Shown here piece after piece: positions 10,761 through 24,074 of a stretch of 64,000 bases of DNA. The stretch lies in the NCBI RefSeq assembly GCF_040939455.1, contig NC_134108.1, forward strand, positions 54,575,501-54,639,500, given 5' to 3'. Source of the DNA: Microcebus murinus (Eukaryota > Chordata > Mammalia > Primates > Cheirogaleidae). A program made the position numbers and the translations under genes. Under the pieces are notes generated by a model. It was not told the origin of the DNA. It saw only the letters and a list, made by a program, of their open reading frames with translations, and did no database searches. The first letter of the stretch is position 1. Each line of letters starts with the position of its first letter.

Positions 10761-12985
10761 GGAACATGACTGGCCAGCTGCTTTTCAGGTAATAGTTTAA
10801 TTACCCTGATATTTGTCTCATGGGTCTAATTATACACAGTGTTTTTGTTGTTGCAGTTGTTAATTTTACACTTTGAATTTTTTCTGGAACTCCGAAAAGC
10901 ATATTTAATCCCTTACAAATCTTTTGAAATTTATGTTGGCCTTTGCTTTCTTTGACTGATTCCTCTTTTCCTTCTACTCTAAGTAATTTAACTGAGAGTA
11001 TGTATCCAGAAACAACTTAACTTACTAAAGGTACCTTTTATTCTTTTCTAATAAAATGCATTTTAGTAGTTTTTCTGCATTTTAATAGCATTTTGGACAT
11101 GAGGGAAAGATAAAAATGTTTATCCTATTTGCTTTTCTAAACCAATAAACCCCCTCTCCTTTCATAATACTTGTCACTTTGTATTGCAATTATCTATTAA
11201 ATTGTCTTTAATTTTTATTATTTAAAGAACTTAATAAGAGAAAATAATATTTATCTTAATTAAGCTTACTACCTGCACTTAGTACCATCTTCGTGCCTAC
11301 TCTGTGCTCAAAAAATACTTGTACAACGAATATAAGGCAACATATATATAAAACTCACTAAAACATTAATAATGGTTATAAATGTACAACATAATTACAT
11401 ATGTTTTTAAATGTTATTTTCATTTTGCTTTCTAAATAGTTCTAATGATCAGGCAATTTATTTAAAATTTGAGAAAAAAAGGAAGTAATTACATAAACAT
11501 TGTGATCACTTCAATACTTAAATATATGGTACAAACATTCATGAGAGGTCATGAGGAAAGCAATTAACAGTAACCAGATCAAAGTAGTGGGACCTTGGAT
11601 GATTTCACATTATTCTTTGTACTTCTCAATTAATTGTGAGTATTCAACAACAATCCTTTTCTCCTTTCACAATGACAATAATATAGAACATAGAAGAAAA
11701 CTGGCAATAGTTTGGTTTTATGCTACATTTATCATGCTTTAATAGAAAAAAAGCATATTTTCAGAACTTAATCCTTCAAAAGACAATTGGGAACATTCAA
11801 ATGGCAATTTCTTTGTAGTATAATTTATTGATTTAGAGCTTTCAAATTATTACAGAAGTCTTCTTACTAATATTTCCTACTGGAAGCTGTTGTAAAGTGT
11901 GTACCTATGATAGATATGTGGCAAGACCATTGTGTGTGATGTAAAAGTCTAAGTAATTGATTAAATCAAAATTCTATTGACTTAGTTCCTTTTTTTGGAG
12001 AATGCCTGAATACATATCTATGCATTTTATATTATCGAATTTATGACATGAACAGAATGAAGACACTGTATTTGGCATTAAACATAGTGAAGCATAATCC
12101 CAATAATGAGGTATAATCCTTGTGTCTGTGATGACAATGGCTAACCTGTAAATTATTCAATCAAGTTTTTAGAAAAGACTGTTTTGAAGGATATTAGTGG
12201 TATCAAGCTAAATCCTACTCTGGTCTCAGTATATGGAACCCTCCAAAATTTTCTGACAAGTAACCTTATTATTTATAAAAGAGTAGTAAAGTATCTCCTG
12301 AAGTAGCTGTTGCCAGTTTAATATTGTCTTGTCTTAAACTGAAATCTACCTCCCTTTAAGTATCATTCATTGATCCTTGCCATACTTCAACTCTTTGAAG
12401 TCTGTTATAATGAATTTCAGGGGGAAAAATCACCTCTCCTATAGTAAGTCTTAAAATTTTCCATTAATATAAATGCCTAGGGTGATTATTTTATTTCCAT
12501 ACATATCTTTTCTTTCAAATATGAGATATAACTGGTATTTTTGACTTCTTTATAAATCTACATGGAAATTCTCTGTAAGAAATGTTATTTGGTCTTTGTT
12601 TCACTAAATATATTTTGTTGTTTGGTTTACTGAGTAAACTTGGTAAAGATGATCAAAATGCATGTATTTGTATGATAAAATCAATTTGCAAAATTAAACT
12701 AAATTATATTCTATAGTCTTTGTGATATTACACTTATAAGGCCATTGGAACTTGGCTTATTCTTTATTGGATGAGGCCACTGTCAGTTATTATTTATTCA
12801 CTGAAACATTGGTTTCTCTATTGTGTATAATATTTAGCTTGTGTAAATAAGTATCTGAGACATATTTACTCGTTTTTAGTAATTTTATCCAACTAGCTAA
12901 GATATCTTAGACAAATGTTAGGCTCTCTAAATATAGATTTTTCTTTATATATTCCAAAAATATGCAAAAATATTCATACATTTTT
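10761..12985. other. Long AT-rich unique sequence without recognisable repeats
   Basis: More than 2.2 kb in which I recognise no transposon. The one listed frame (11,551-11,742, 63 residues) shows no family motif. No splice-bounded exon pattern stood out. Confidence 0.5.
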
Positions 12986-13215
12986 ATTTACTAAGAGAAA
13001 AATAAAAATTACCTTGGCACTTACTTTGTGCCAGGAACTGTTCTAAAGCCTTGACCTATATGTTAACTGTTTAATCAACACAAGTTGTGTGAGGTAGATG
13101 CTATTATCACTAACTAGAGATGGAGAAAAATAGGTTAAGTGATTTGTCGTGCATCTAGTAAAGTTTACTCTCTAGCAGTCTGGGCTCAATGTCTAAGCTT
13201 TAACCACTTCACAAT
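12986..13215 (-). repeat. MIR SINE, antisense
   Basis: cttactttgtgccaggaact, then gttctaaagcc and gtgtgaggtagatgctatta, follow the reverse complement of the MIR consensus, ending in ttaaccacttcacaata, the complement of the tRNA-like head. It is an old mammalian-wide SINE, typical in divergence. Confidence 0.75.
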
Positions 13216-13802
13216 ACTAAAGGTTTTCAGACTGATTCCTGTAAATAACAAACAAACCAATTATGACCATTGTATAATCTGTTCCCTTTAGTCCCAGTAA
13301 TTGTTTTAAATTTGAGGGTAATGAAATTAATTAATATATTTTAGTATAATAAATGGAAATTCTATTAAATTATTAATTCCTGAAATCAGAAAACTCCTCT
13401 AGGCAAATATACAGCCTTTACATTGTGAGCTGTGTGTTTACCTGCTTTTTCTCCAATAGAGTTTGTTACATAGAATTGAAAAATAACCTTCATCACCAAA
13501 GATTTGCTTGACTGTTTCATGGAGAGGTTAGTGTATTTCTGACAGGAGAAGTAAAGGCTCATTCTATACTGAGTACCAAGTATGATAGATATTTATACTA
13601 TCTATCCATTATCTAAAGTGGATACATATTATGTAGCTCATAGTCAAGAAGAGTTTTCTAACATGCATATTCAAGTCTGATGAAAGATATTAGGAAGTAT
13701 ATATAAAAACTTTGACAATATTAATAAATCTTACTTGATATCTTTTGTTCTAGATTCTGCCAGGTTCTAATGAGAGATGCCTAGTTTGTAGGATAAATAC
13801 AC
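13216..13802. other. Unique AT-rich sequence, no gene seen
   Basis: No recognised repeats or coding signal. Confidence 0.5.
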
Positions 13803-13921
13803 ATTTTGGGGATGGTCATGATGGAGACTCAGACTTTTGGGGGGAGGGGGGGAAATGGGCATTTATTGAAACCTTAAAATCTGTACCCCCATAATATGCC
13901 GAAATAAAAAAAATACAAATT
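13803..13921 (+). mobile_element. Short strepsirrhine L1 3' UTR insertion
   Basis: The sequence ggatggtcatgatggagact, the G-rich tract near 13,840-13,852, gcatttattgaaacc and tacccccataatatg followed by an A-rich tail match the reverse complement of the full-length L1 3' end near 51,600-51,730 almost base for base. It is therefore a severely 5'-truncated copy of the same young subfamily. Confidence 0.9.
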
Positions 13922-14259
13922 TTTTCAACAAAATTTTAATATAGTTGAATATTAAGATTAAAGTTTTCCACTTTCAAAATCATCAGTCATACTTCATATT
14001 TTCTATCATCTGATACAGTGAAGAAGCAAAGCTTATAGCCCTTATATTAATCAATTATGTAAACTGGATACTAAAACTATTTCAAATGGTTTTCGTGGTA
14101 GACAATGCAAACACTTTCATCTCTTTATTTCTTTAAACATATTACCTCTTTCTTACTGATTCAAGGAATTTTTGTTAGTGTTTACATAGTATTTTTTTCA
14201 TACTTTTAATTTCACACTATTTTTAAATTTAAGATACATCCCTAGTAAATAGCATACAT

Positions 14260-14445
14260 TTGAAGTCTTTTTTTCTGTTTGACAATCTCTGCTCATTTGG
14301 TTCTTCTAAATTTCATGTAATTACTGACACTATGGAGTTTAACTCTACCATCTTGTTATTGATTTTTATTTGTCCATATGTTGTTTAGCTCTTTTGTTCC
14401 TCCTTTTCTGTATTTTAGATTGAGGTGAAATTCCTTTTGCTTTCA
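14260..14445 (-). mobile_element. Old L1M fragment, antisense, ORF1-ORF2 boundary region
   Basis: gacaatctctgctcatttgg, then tttgtccatatgttgtttag and tttgttcctccttttctg, resemble the antisense of the old L1 segment around the start of ORF2. It is followed directly by 3' ORF2 sequence, so it is a separate or rearranged piece relative to the next entry. Confidence 0.5.
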
Positions 14446-17400
14446 TCTCCACTCTTTGCCAACAATTTCTTGTTCCAGTTTTTTTTTGACGTTAGTTTTA
14501 TTTTGTAATTTTGGCCATTGTAATGGAGGTATATTGGTATTCCTATGTGGTTTTAATTTTCATTTCCCTGATGACTGATGATGTTGAATACTTTTTTAAA
14601 GACTATTCATAAGTCTTGCTTTGTAAACTACATGTTCACATTTGGCATGTATTTTTATTTATTTTTCCCCCTTCCCCGACTTTGTATGCATTTTTAATTA
14701 TATGCTTGTCTTTTTGTTATTTCGTGGTAGAAGTTCTTTATATATTCTGAATGCAAGTAATTTTGGGGGAATATACATTGTTAATATTTTCTATGTGTAT
14801 GCCTTTCCTTTTTACTTTCTTAATGTGTTTCAGTGAAAAGTTTTCAATTATGTTAAAGTCTAATTTATTATTTTTATTTTGAGAAATGTATGAACATTGC
14901 TGAGATGTTTTTTCTTCCAGAAGATTTATATTTTTAGCTATTATGCTTTGATACATGACATTTTTAAAATTAACTTTTTATATTATGTGAGGTAGGTATT
15001 GAAATTCATTTATTTAAATGAATTAGTTATCAAGTTCTAACTACAAGCATTGAAAAAGTTTTCTTTTCTCCTTGGATTGTTTTAATGCTTATGTGGAAAA
15101 TTAATCAGTCATAAAAGTGCAGGTCTACTGTTACATGCTCTATTTTGTTCCTTCATTCCAATCTGATTATTTTTATGTTGATGACATACTGTTTTGATCA
15201 TTTTAGCTTCATATTAAAATTTGAAGTAAGGTAATATAAAGTTGCTATTTTATTTTAAGACAATTTCAATGATTCTTGGTTTTTCTGTAAGTCTTAAAAT
15301 CACTTGAGCATTTCCGTTAAAAATATCCTTAGAAATTTTGATCAGAATTGCATTAAAGTTATAGATTAATTTATGAGTAATTGACATTTTGATATTCCGA
15401 CATTAGATCAATGAGCATTGTCTCTCTCAGTAAAGTTCTATAATTTTCAATACAGATGTATTACATATACTTTGCTAAATTAATCCTTATTTTATTTTTG
15501 TTACTATTGTATTAATAAATAAAATTTATTTATTTCTATTGGTATGCATAAATACAATTGCTGCTAGCTTATAGAAATACAATTGGTTTTGTATATTGAT
15601 TTTCATCCCAATGGTCTTGATAAATTCACTTATTAGTTCTAATAGTCTGGTTGAAGAGCATTTAGAATTTTTTTACATATGCAGTTATGCCTTTTGCAAG
15701 TAATGACTATTTTATTTCTGCATTTTCTACCTTCATATCTTTCATTTCTTCTTCTTGCCTTATGACAGGTACAATGCAGATACAATGAGGAATAGAAGTG
15801 GTGAGTATGGACATTCTTACTTTGTTTTTGACCTTAGGGGGAAAGTGTTTAATATTTCACCATTTATATTTGATGTTAGAAGTAGATCTTTCAAATAGGC
15901 TCTTTATTGGATTTAAGAATATTTTTCATATTTTCAGCTGGCTGATAGTGTTTTTTTTTTTAAATCATGTATGGGTATTGAAGTATTGTCAAAGATGCTT
16001 TTGTGTTCATCTATTGAGATTTTTTTTTTTTGCATATACAGTGACTTTTATCATTTTATTTTCAAATATTAAACCAAACTTATACTCACAGGATAAACTC
16101 TACTTGGTTATATGCTATGTTATCCTTTTAATATATTGCTAGTTTTATTTTGCTAAATTTTTGAGAATTTTAGCATTTATATTCATGGGATAAACCCCCA
16201 CTTTATCATGACATATTATCATTTCTATTTTGTGGTGGATTCAATTTGATAATGTTTTAGTAGAAGACTTTTGTATCTGTGTTGATGGTGGGTTTTGCTC
16301 TGTAACTTTTTTCTTATATTGTCATTGTTGAGTTTTGGTATCATAGTTACTTTGGCTTCAAAAATGAGTTGAAAATGATATCCTCTGCTTATACTTTTTA
16401 AAATTATATATTAACTTGATTTGGAGAGGAGAGTAGTGCACTTCTTAGAAGTTATAAGTAAAACTGTGTAACCCTAGAGTTTTCCTTGAGGGTTTTTTTG
16501 GTTGTTTTTATGAATTGTTTTTCAATGTTTGTGTCAATATTGTCTAAGTTACCTAATTTATTGACAAAGTTATTTATAAATTTCCTTTGCCCATTTTTAA
16601 TGTCTGAAGTATACATATTTCTATTTTGTTCCTCTTATTAGTATTTTGTGTTTTTTTTCTCTTTTTTCCTTATGCTGGCTTGGTAAATTTACATTATTTT
16701 TATTGATCTTTTAAAATAATCAACCTCTTACCAATTATCTCTATCTTTTATCTGTTTTTCTCAATTTTTTTATTTCCAGTGTTAGTATAACTGTCTCTCC
16801 ATGCACTACTTTATCACATTTTGATATGTTGCATAATCTTTATCATTCAGTGTAAATATTTTGCAGTCATCCCTGTGATGTTTTCTGTAAACAATGAGTT
16901 ATTTAGATGTGTATTATTTAGCTGGTAATATTTGCTGAAATTTATGAAGAATTATTTTATGAGCCAGCATGTAATCTATCTTGGTGAACAGTTTATATGC
17001 ACTTGAAAATATATTCTTCAAGTGTTGAGTAGAATATCGAGTGTCTCTAAGATTCAACTAAAGCAAGAATTTTGATATTGTTATTCAAGTATTATAAATC
17101 CTTACTTATTATTGTCCTTTTACTCTCAACTAATAAGAAAGACATACTAAAATTCCAAAGATTTGTGCATTTCTCTATTCCCTATCCTACTTATATCTTT
17201 ATTGTTTTATTAATTTTCAATCTCTGTTAAGACACACAGACACACTTATTGTGATTGTTCTATCTGCCTGATTAGTTGACATTTAATTATTATGAAATTT
17301 CATTTTCTATTTATGGCAATAGTCCATAGTTAAAGTCTATTTTATCAGTTATTCATGAAGCCAATTCAATTTTCATATGCTTACTACTTACATGATACAA

Positions 17401-17600
17401 TCTTTTCCCCCTTTAACTGTCAGTCTATCTAGATATGTATGTGTAATTTGTGTATATATTTAGTGTGGCTTTTGCTTGTTTTATTATCTGCTAATTTCAA
17501 CCTTTAAGTACAGGCTTTTGTCTCTATGTCATGAAATGATTGATATGACTGAATTTAAGCCTACAATTTTTCTCTTGTTTTCTGTTTCTCTTCATAAATT
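14446..17600 (-). mobile_element. Old L1M ORF2, nearly the whole frame, antisense
   Basis: Read along the plus strand, this follows L1 ORF2 from C-terminus to endonuclease. Landmarks are ttttcatttccctgatgact near 14,560, gtagaagttctttatatatt near 14,727, atgattcttggtttttctgt near 15,270, gaattgcattaaagttatag near 15,345, and EN-region phrases such as ttaagtctattttatcag-like sequence near 17,330. Stops and indels are everywhere, so no ORF survives; the 114-residue frame at 15,798-16,142 is a shadow. Element age and subfamily (L1M4/L1ME-like) are guesses. Confidence 0.65.
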
Positions 17601-18077
17601 TATTTTTTCATCTGGAGTTATTCCGGATTTGTATTAATCTTACAAAATGTGTTAACATTAACAATTCAGCTAGCTCCTCCTCATTTTAGTAACATATGTT
17701 TGCTTGTGTCAGCCCCACTCCTCCTTTCCCCTTTATCCAAACCAAGCAATAGCTCTCAGGCAAGGAAGTGCCCACCAGCTTTTTATCCACTAAAAATGGC
17801 CCATCCATATCTGATACTTAGTTTATTTAGCCATCTACTGTATCTACTGCTCTTCAATAACATAAAATGAAAGCATCATTTTGTAGATTATTTTGTATTT
17901 TTTTTAATTACAGGAGATATGGTCTTTGATGACTTTCTACATTATAATCAAGTGATGCACTGAACTGAATACATGTTAGAACACATGTTATCTGATATAA
18001 TTATTTCTTTATTATCAGATAGGGAATATCTTCTCTAGAATTTTTAAAGGCAAGTTTTTTAAGTTATATAAACAAAC
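17601..18077. other. Unique AT-rich sequence, no gene seen
   Basis: No assigned repeat. The 73-residue frame at 17,649-17,870 lacks any recognised motif. Confidence 0.45.
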
Positions 18078-18300
18078 AGAGTAAAATAGGATTTAGAGTC
18101 AGACAGTCCTAAGTATGGTTTTTATTTTTTTATTTTTTCATTTTTACCTGTGAGATACGGCAATGTTAATTAATTGCAACCTCATTTGGTATTTCCATAA
18201 TTCTATTCCTTGAAACCAATCATATATTGTTATTATAAAAATCAAATAAGATCTTATGTGTAGAACAATAATAGTTTCTAGACTATGGTAGATACTAAAT
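18078..18300 (+). repeat. MIR SINE, sense, diverged
   Basis: aggatttagagtcagacagt, then cctgtgagatacggcaatgt, and atggtagatactaaatacca at the end follow the MIR layout (tRNA-related part, core, 3' end). A T-rich interruption lies near 18,120-18,145. Confidence 0.55.
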
Positions 18301-19272
18301 ACCAATGGCCCTTTTCATATATATAAATTTAAATATTCTGCATAATTTTTTATATTAAGATAGATACAAAAATATTACCATTTGTATAACTTAAAATAAA
18401 GTTATTCAAATTAAAGACGGCAAATGATTAATAATAGCAACAAAACTAACAAATATTTTAAAAAATTATATCTTTCCACAGATGAAAACTTCTCAAATTG
18501 TGTGTTTAAAATATCATTGTGTGTTTAAAATATCATTATTTAAATGATAATTTAGGGATTCACAAAACACAGTGTTTTTTGTAGTGTTTCATTGTACTGT
18601 TAATGAAATAGAAAGCAAAGTGAGTTATTCAAAAAAACATATGAACATGTTTCCTTAAATCAGGAAGATTTTTTTATTTTTCCCCTAGAATTAGTAAAAT
18701 ATTCAAGAAATTTGAATGTGTTGAAACCATGTATGTAAAATTTGAAACCTTCTGATATTGTAAATATACTATAATTTTTTTTAATTTCCTGTTTCTTTAC
18801 AGTATTTTATTTATTTATCTTTTAATGTTTTCCTTGCGTCCTTTTTTCTCTAAAAATCTAGGCACTATATATTAATTCTCTTTAATTGAGAAAGAAATTT
18901 CCCCGAAAATAAATTTTATGTTTTTGAAACCATCATTGAGATATAGTATTATCATTATGGTACAATATATCATTATTTCACATATCACTGTTCTTCCCTC
19001 AACCTGTATTAGAAATAGTATATTCTCATTTCCTAATCATAAAGTATTTTAACTCCTAATTGATAGCTATTATAACACACTAAAATATTTTCTTTTAATT
19101 CTTCAGGTTGAAAATTATATTTATTTTATAAAAAGAAAAACTAATACATTGCTATATTTAAGAAAAAACAAACAACAGTTAACATTTGCAATGAGGAAAT
19201 CAATCAATTAACACATATAAATAAGGGCTTAGCACATACTTTTATTGGGAAGGCAGACACATGTACACTTAA
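18301..19272. other. Unique AT-rich sequence
   Basis: No gene. It contains the short exact tandem repeat listed separately. Confidence 0.5.
18498..18535. repeat. Exact 19-bp tandem duplication
   Basis: The unit ttgtgtgtttaaaatatca occurs twice without a gap or mismatch (18,498-18,516 and 18,517-18,535), suggesting recent slippage or patch duplication. Confidence 0.9.
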
Positions 19273-19291
19273 ATTCTATATTTGCCTTATT

Positions 19292-19624
<333 letters not shown>

Positions 19625-19643
19625 ATTCTATATTTGCCTTATT

Positions 19644-20734
19644 AAAGCTTTCAGTGGACCAAGTACTTGAAGAACATTTGAATTTTACACACCTACATTT
19701 TAGAGTAGATATATAGTTATAATAAAAATTGCTGTTGTATTAAACTAATGTAATATTGTTCTTCAAAATAGAAACATAAAAACTATTGAAATGTAGAACT
19801 GCAATTTTTTTCTTCTACTTTCAACTCAATATACATGTATGTGTGCATTTGCATGCAGACACACAGAGAAAACCCTATAGTCACATGCAATATATATGTT
19901 TAAGAGCTTTATGACATCAGTGTAATAGTGAAGCTAGGATTATTCACTCTTTAGAACTTAGTTCAATTATATTTCTTTAACAATTTTGGAAGTGTATATT
20001 GATTCAGAAATATCTAAGAATACACAATATTAAAAATAATAAGCATTGCAGAATTAAAACTATAACATTTACTAATTATTAAGTTATACATATATATTTG
20101 CATATGCATCTATATGTTTTGCAAATTATAGTAGATATGTATGTGTGACCAGGTAATTAAGAAGCCTTTCTTTCAACTAATGTACTGGTAACACCCTCTG
20201 CTAGACAACTCTGGCAACTGCAGACTACCCAGGTAGGGTAGCAAAGTATTTGGAAGAAAGGCACAGCAGTTTCTTGACTTATTTTAAAACTGTGATTGTA
20301 TAGCATCCACAGACTCATTAATAGGATTATATGTTTAACTTTAGAATGAGACAGATGATACTATTTCATTTGGATCCTATTTTGCCACCACTCTCTCTGC
20401 ACTGCTTAGAAGCCACCCATTTTGCAGCTAGTACAGACAAGTAGAGCCAGATTCTGGCTCCTCGTTCTGATTAAAATTTTATTTTTCTTAGTTCTCTTAT
20501 TTGTACTGTTTCTTTCCAGATTCATTCTGATTTCACTGCTTCTTAATATTAGTGATAATGTTTTGCATTATTCTCTATAACACTTTAAACTTAGTCTTTA
20601 AAATATAGGTGTTGTGTCTTAGTTACAGTACACTTTAATAATCATATTTCTGATGCTACAGCTTTTTCAATTTCTAAACTGAGGTATTATATAAATCTCT
20701 GAAAGAACAACTTCGAGAGATTTATTTCAAATTC
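19644..20734. other. Unique AT-rich sequence, no gene seen
   Basis: No recognised repeats or genes. Confidence 0.5.
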
Positions 20735-20850
20735 AACAAGCATTTATTAATCTGCTATCTGGGGAGAGCAGCCTCTTTTGTATATTATTTCATTTATTCT
20801 TTATAACACTCTGTGACAAAAGCATTGATAATCTTATTTTTCATATTAGA
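20735..20850 (-). repeat. MIR-like fragment, antisense (tentative)
   Basis: aacaagcatttattaatctg, then ttatttcatttattctttat and a polypyrimidine end follow the antisense 3' half of MIR, with much divergence. Confidence 0.45.
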
Positions 20851-23739
20851 TGTCACCCTACTCTCCTGAAATTCTCACTGTATCTGAAAATCTGTGAGTG
20901 CTTACTGCTATGCTGGTGAGTGCTTATGTGGCTTTATGATTGAAAAGGGATTTTTTTAAAAGCTAACCACTGTAAGAAAATCACTCCTTCATTACTGAAA
21001 TCTTCATTCTAGATATTTTGTTAAATAACTCTTGCAGCAAGTTGTCCACTGCAAATAAGTTTCCTAGCTGGGCTATTTTAATTCCTAATAGCAGCACTGT
21101 ACTGATACGCTAAGTATTGTAAGTCCCTACTCTCTCCCTCTGTAATGGCTTTGCTGGGTTTTCTTGTCAATTATGATATACACAACACACGTGGAAACGG
21201 TTCCTCGTGCATGTATACAGACATTTGCACATAATAAAGGCCACGTTCATGCATGCACACACACTTTTTTTAAAAAATCAAAACGATTTGGATATAATGA
21301 GCTAGATTAGGAAATATACTGTCTACCTTAGACAAAAGCTGGCAGGAACTTGAAAATGTGTGTAATTGAGTTCAAATAGTTTGGGATTTAGAAAACGTGA
21401 ACCTAGTGCAGAGACAGGTTGATAAATACTACAAAAAAAATTTAAGTCAACACTTAGTTTAAAATGGAACATACTCTATCTAGTTGGAGCTTATGAACAA
21501 CAGAGCCATAATAAACCATATTCCAGATTTGGCCTAACTGGCCTAACTGAAATTTCACTGACATCTTGTGGGAGAAAAGAGAGTAAACAATGTCTACAGA
21601 TCTTATTGACTACAAACCAGAGAAACAGCATCATTTATTAAAATGCTGGGAGGATGATAATGATGATGATGATGATAAACAAAATGGATAATTGTTTCTG
21701 GGATTTTGGAGGTCTTCCACCTACATTTTCTGCATGTGTAAAGAGAAAAGCAAGCATCTGCCATGCCAGATGGTTTATATTTGTGATGCCCAAGGGGAAA
21801 AAAGAGTATAGAAGACAGAAAGACATGCTCCTACTGATACTAATAGTTTAGTATTCAAATTATGCTACAAGCATCTTTTCTCTATAGGACATTAATGTTA
21901 GTATGCATCAAAATGAAATTTTAAAAATGAACTCTTAGGAAAGAAGCAGACAGAATTAAATGGAATTTTCCTTGTAGAAAATTCAATCTCCTAATCACCT
22001 GAGGGGTTTTACCAGTTCTAAAATAGTGTTATTTTTCTCAACTTCTGGCCAACTGGGCTTCAGAAAGGAAAGGTTTCCTGTTTGTCTTCACTTTCTATGT
22101 GCGTCTTCCTGATTCAAAGCATGAAAATAAGTTGACTGCCCCCTTATTTATTGACTTATTAATATCTTTCTAAAGAAGGATTGGTTTCATAAAATAATCG
22201 GGTACTATGTCTTCTGGCATGTAATCAACTCGGTACATCTTTTAATTTAAGTCTTGTATTTTTTTAGTGCCCTTTACATAGCACAGGGCTTCTGTAAGGA
22301 TCTTCTCAAACAATGCAGTATTGATTACAAATCTCTTAAGCCATCCAAGAATGCACATGATAAAGCATAACAAAATGGAACATGATATTTCTTTAAACAC
22401 CTGATGAGAAGAAATTGAAAAGAACATTGACCGAACTTGGTGAAGTCAGAACTGGACTTAGTGTGGTATCTAAGCCAAATAAATCCAATTATTATTAGAT
22501 AGATTATCATATTAGATATTAGATTATTGCATAATTGTTCTGTTAAAGTAATATGGTTAAATCATCATAAGTCATAGTAGGTTTTCCTCTTGAAAAAACT
22601 GATATCCACAGTGAGTCATCCAAAGAAGCAAGCTGCCCAGACTGAGGCAGAAAATAAGGGACCAAAGGGACCAAAAAGTGGATATAGTGCCAGGGACAGT
22701 TGGGCTAGGTACTCTGGCTTAGAGAAGTTTAAAATAATTGCAAAATAGGAGAGCAAACTTGCCTTGGATGCATGGAGATAAGTTGGTACTAAGGTAATAA
22801 GCTGGTCTTGAAAGACACCATAATGAAGTAGCAACTCTAAGTTAATCACTTAACTGTCTTTTCCTACCATTTCCTAATGTCTTGAAAACCCTTTTAGCTC
22901 AGTCTCTACCGTGTTGTGAATTAAGGAGAAATGCCCGTTCTCTATTTGGGGCCAAGTGAATTCTTATTTTTCTTCTACTTTGTCGGTCTTAATGCACTTA
23001 TTATGATTTATTTATTAAAGTCATTTTCTCACATATTGTCTTCAGATGAGTTACTTTGTCATGGATTTTCTGTCTTTTTGATGATCCCATTTATCTCTCA
23101 TTTACTCTATAAGATGGATGATGTCTTATCTGCATATGAGATTTTAGGGTTGCAATCTGTTTCTCAATAGTGTGTTGAATGCACTATATTGTTATCCAGC
23201 TTTCAGGATTGAAGATAAGAGGTATAATAATGTCTGTTTTTCTCTTATAAAAACTGCGTCTTCTGGCATAAGGATTAGGAAGTATTTTTTCATTATAAAG
23301 AGGTTAAAGAATTTTAACCAGAATATGCCTAAATGTCTGTTCTCAAAAGTACAGATTATAACTGTATAAACCTTTTAATTCCTTGGACTCAGGTCTATCC
23401 CTTACTCAAGCATATTTCTTTCCATTATATGTTCCAATTTTCCTCACTTTTATCTGCCTATTTTTTTTCTCCTTCTGGAAAACTTATTGTCACAAGTGAG
23501 ATTCTTGGGACTCATTGGCCACACCACTATTCCTTTGCTCATAACTTTAGCTTTTTTTCTGATTTTTAAGATTTTTTTTCAAAATCTCCTATTCTAAATC
23601 ATTAATTCCAGTTTCAACAATGTTATGTTTATTTTGATTAAATTACTGAATGTTATTTTAGTTGGAGCATATTTTTTTAACTTTCAGGGCTACATTTATT
23701 TCCCTGCATGTATGTCTTCTTAAATTTTACACACACACA
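20851..23739. other. Mostly unique sequence; microsatellite and possible L1M traces
   Basis: No gene is supported. There is a (GAT)n-type run at about 21,654-21,677; frames on both strands across it are low-complexity artefacts. A short direct repeat ggcctaact occurs near 21,532-21,549. From about 23,270 to 23,730, phrases like cagaatatgcctaaatgtct weakly resemble antisense L1M ORF1-region sequence; I leave that unassigned. An ACAC run directly precedes the next element. Confidence 0.5.
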
Positions 23740-24074
23740 CAGTGGGCCCTTTGTATGCACAGGTTCCACATCTGTGGAATCAACCAACCACATATGAAAA
23801 ATATTCATAAAAATAAATAACTAAATAAATAATAGCAATACAACAATTAAAATAGCGCAAATAAAAAACAATACAGTATAACAACTATTTATGTAGCATT
23901 TACATTGTATTGGGTATTATGAATAATAGAGGTGATTTAAGGTATGCAAGAGGATGTGTAGTAGGTTACATGTAAATATTATGCCATTTTCTACAATAGA
24001 CTTGAGCATCCACAGATTTTGGTCTCCGTGGGGGTCTTGGAACCAATCTTCAGTGGATACAATGGGAAGATTCT
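23740..24074 (+). mobile_element. MER2/Tigger-type (pogo) non-autonomous DNA transposon
   Basis: The left end cagtgggccctttgtatgca and the right end, near ttcagtggatacaatggg, are imperfect inverted repeats of Tigger/MER2 elements. The interior tacagtataacaactattta and cttgagcatccacagatttt fit the family. At about 335 bp it is an internally deleted element without transposase. The expected TA target duplication is eroded next to the ACAC run. Confidence 0.8.

Noticed and set aside
15798..16142. 114-residue hydrophobic frame
   Set aside because: It lies antisense inside an old L1M ORF2; the hydrophobicity comes from T-rich sequence.
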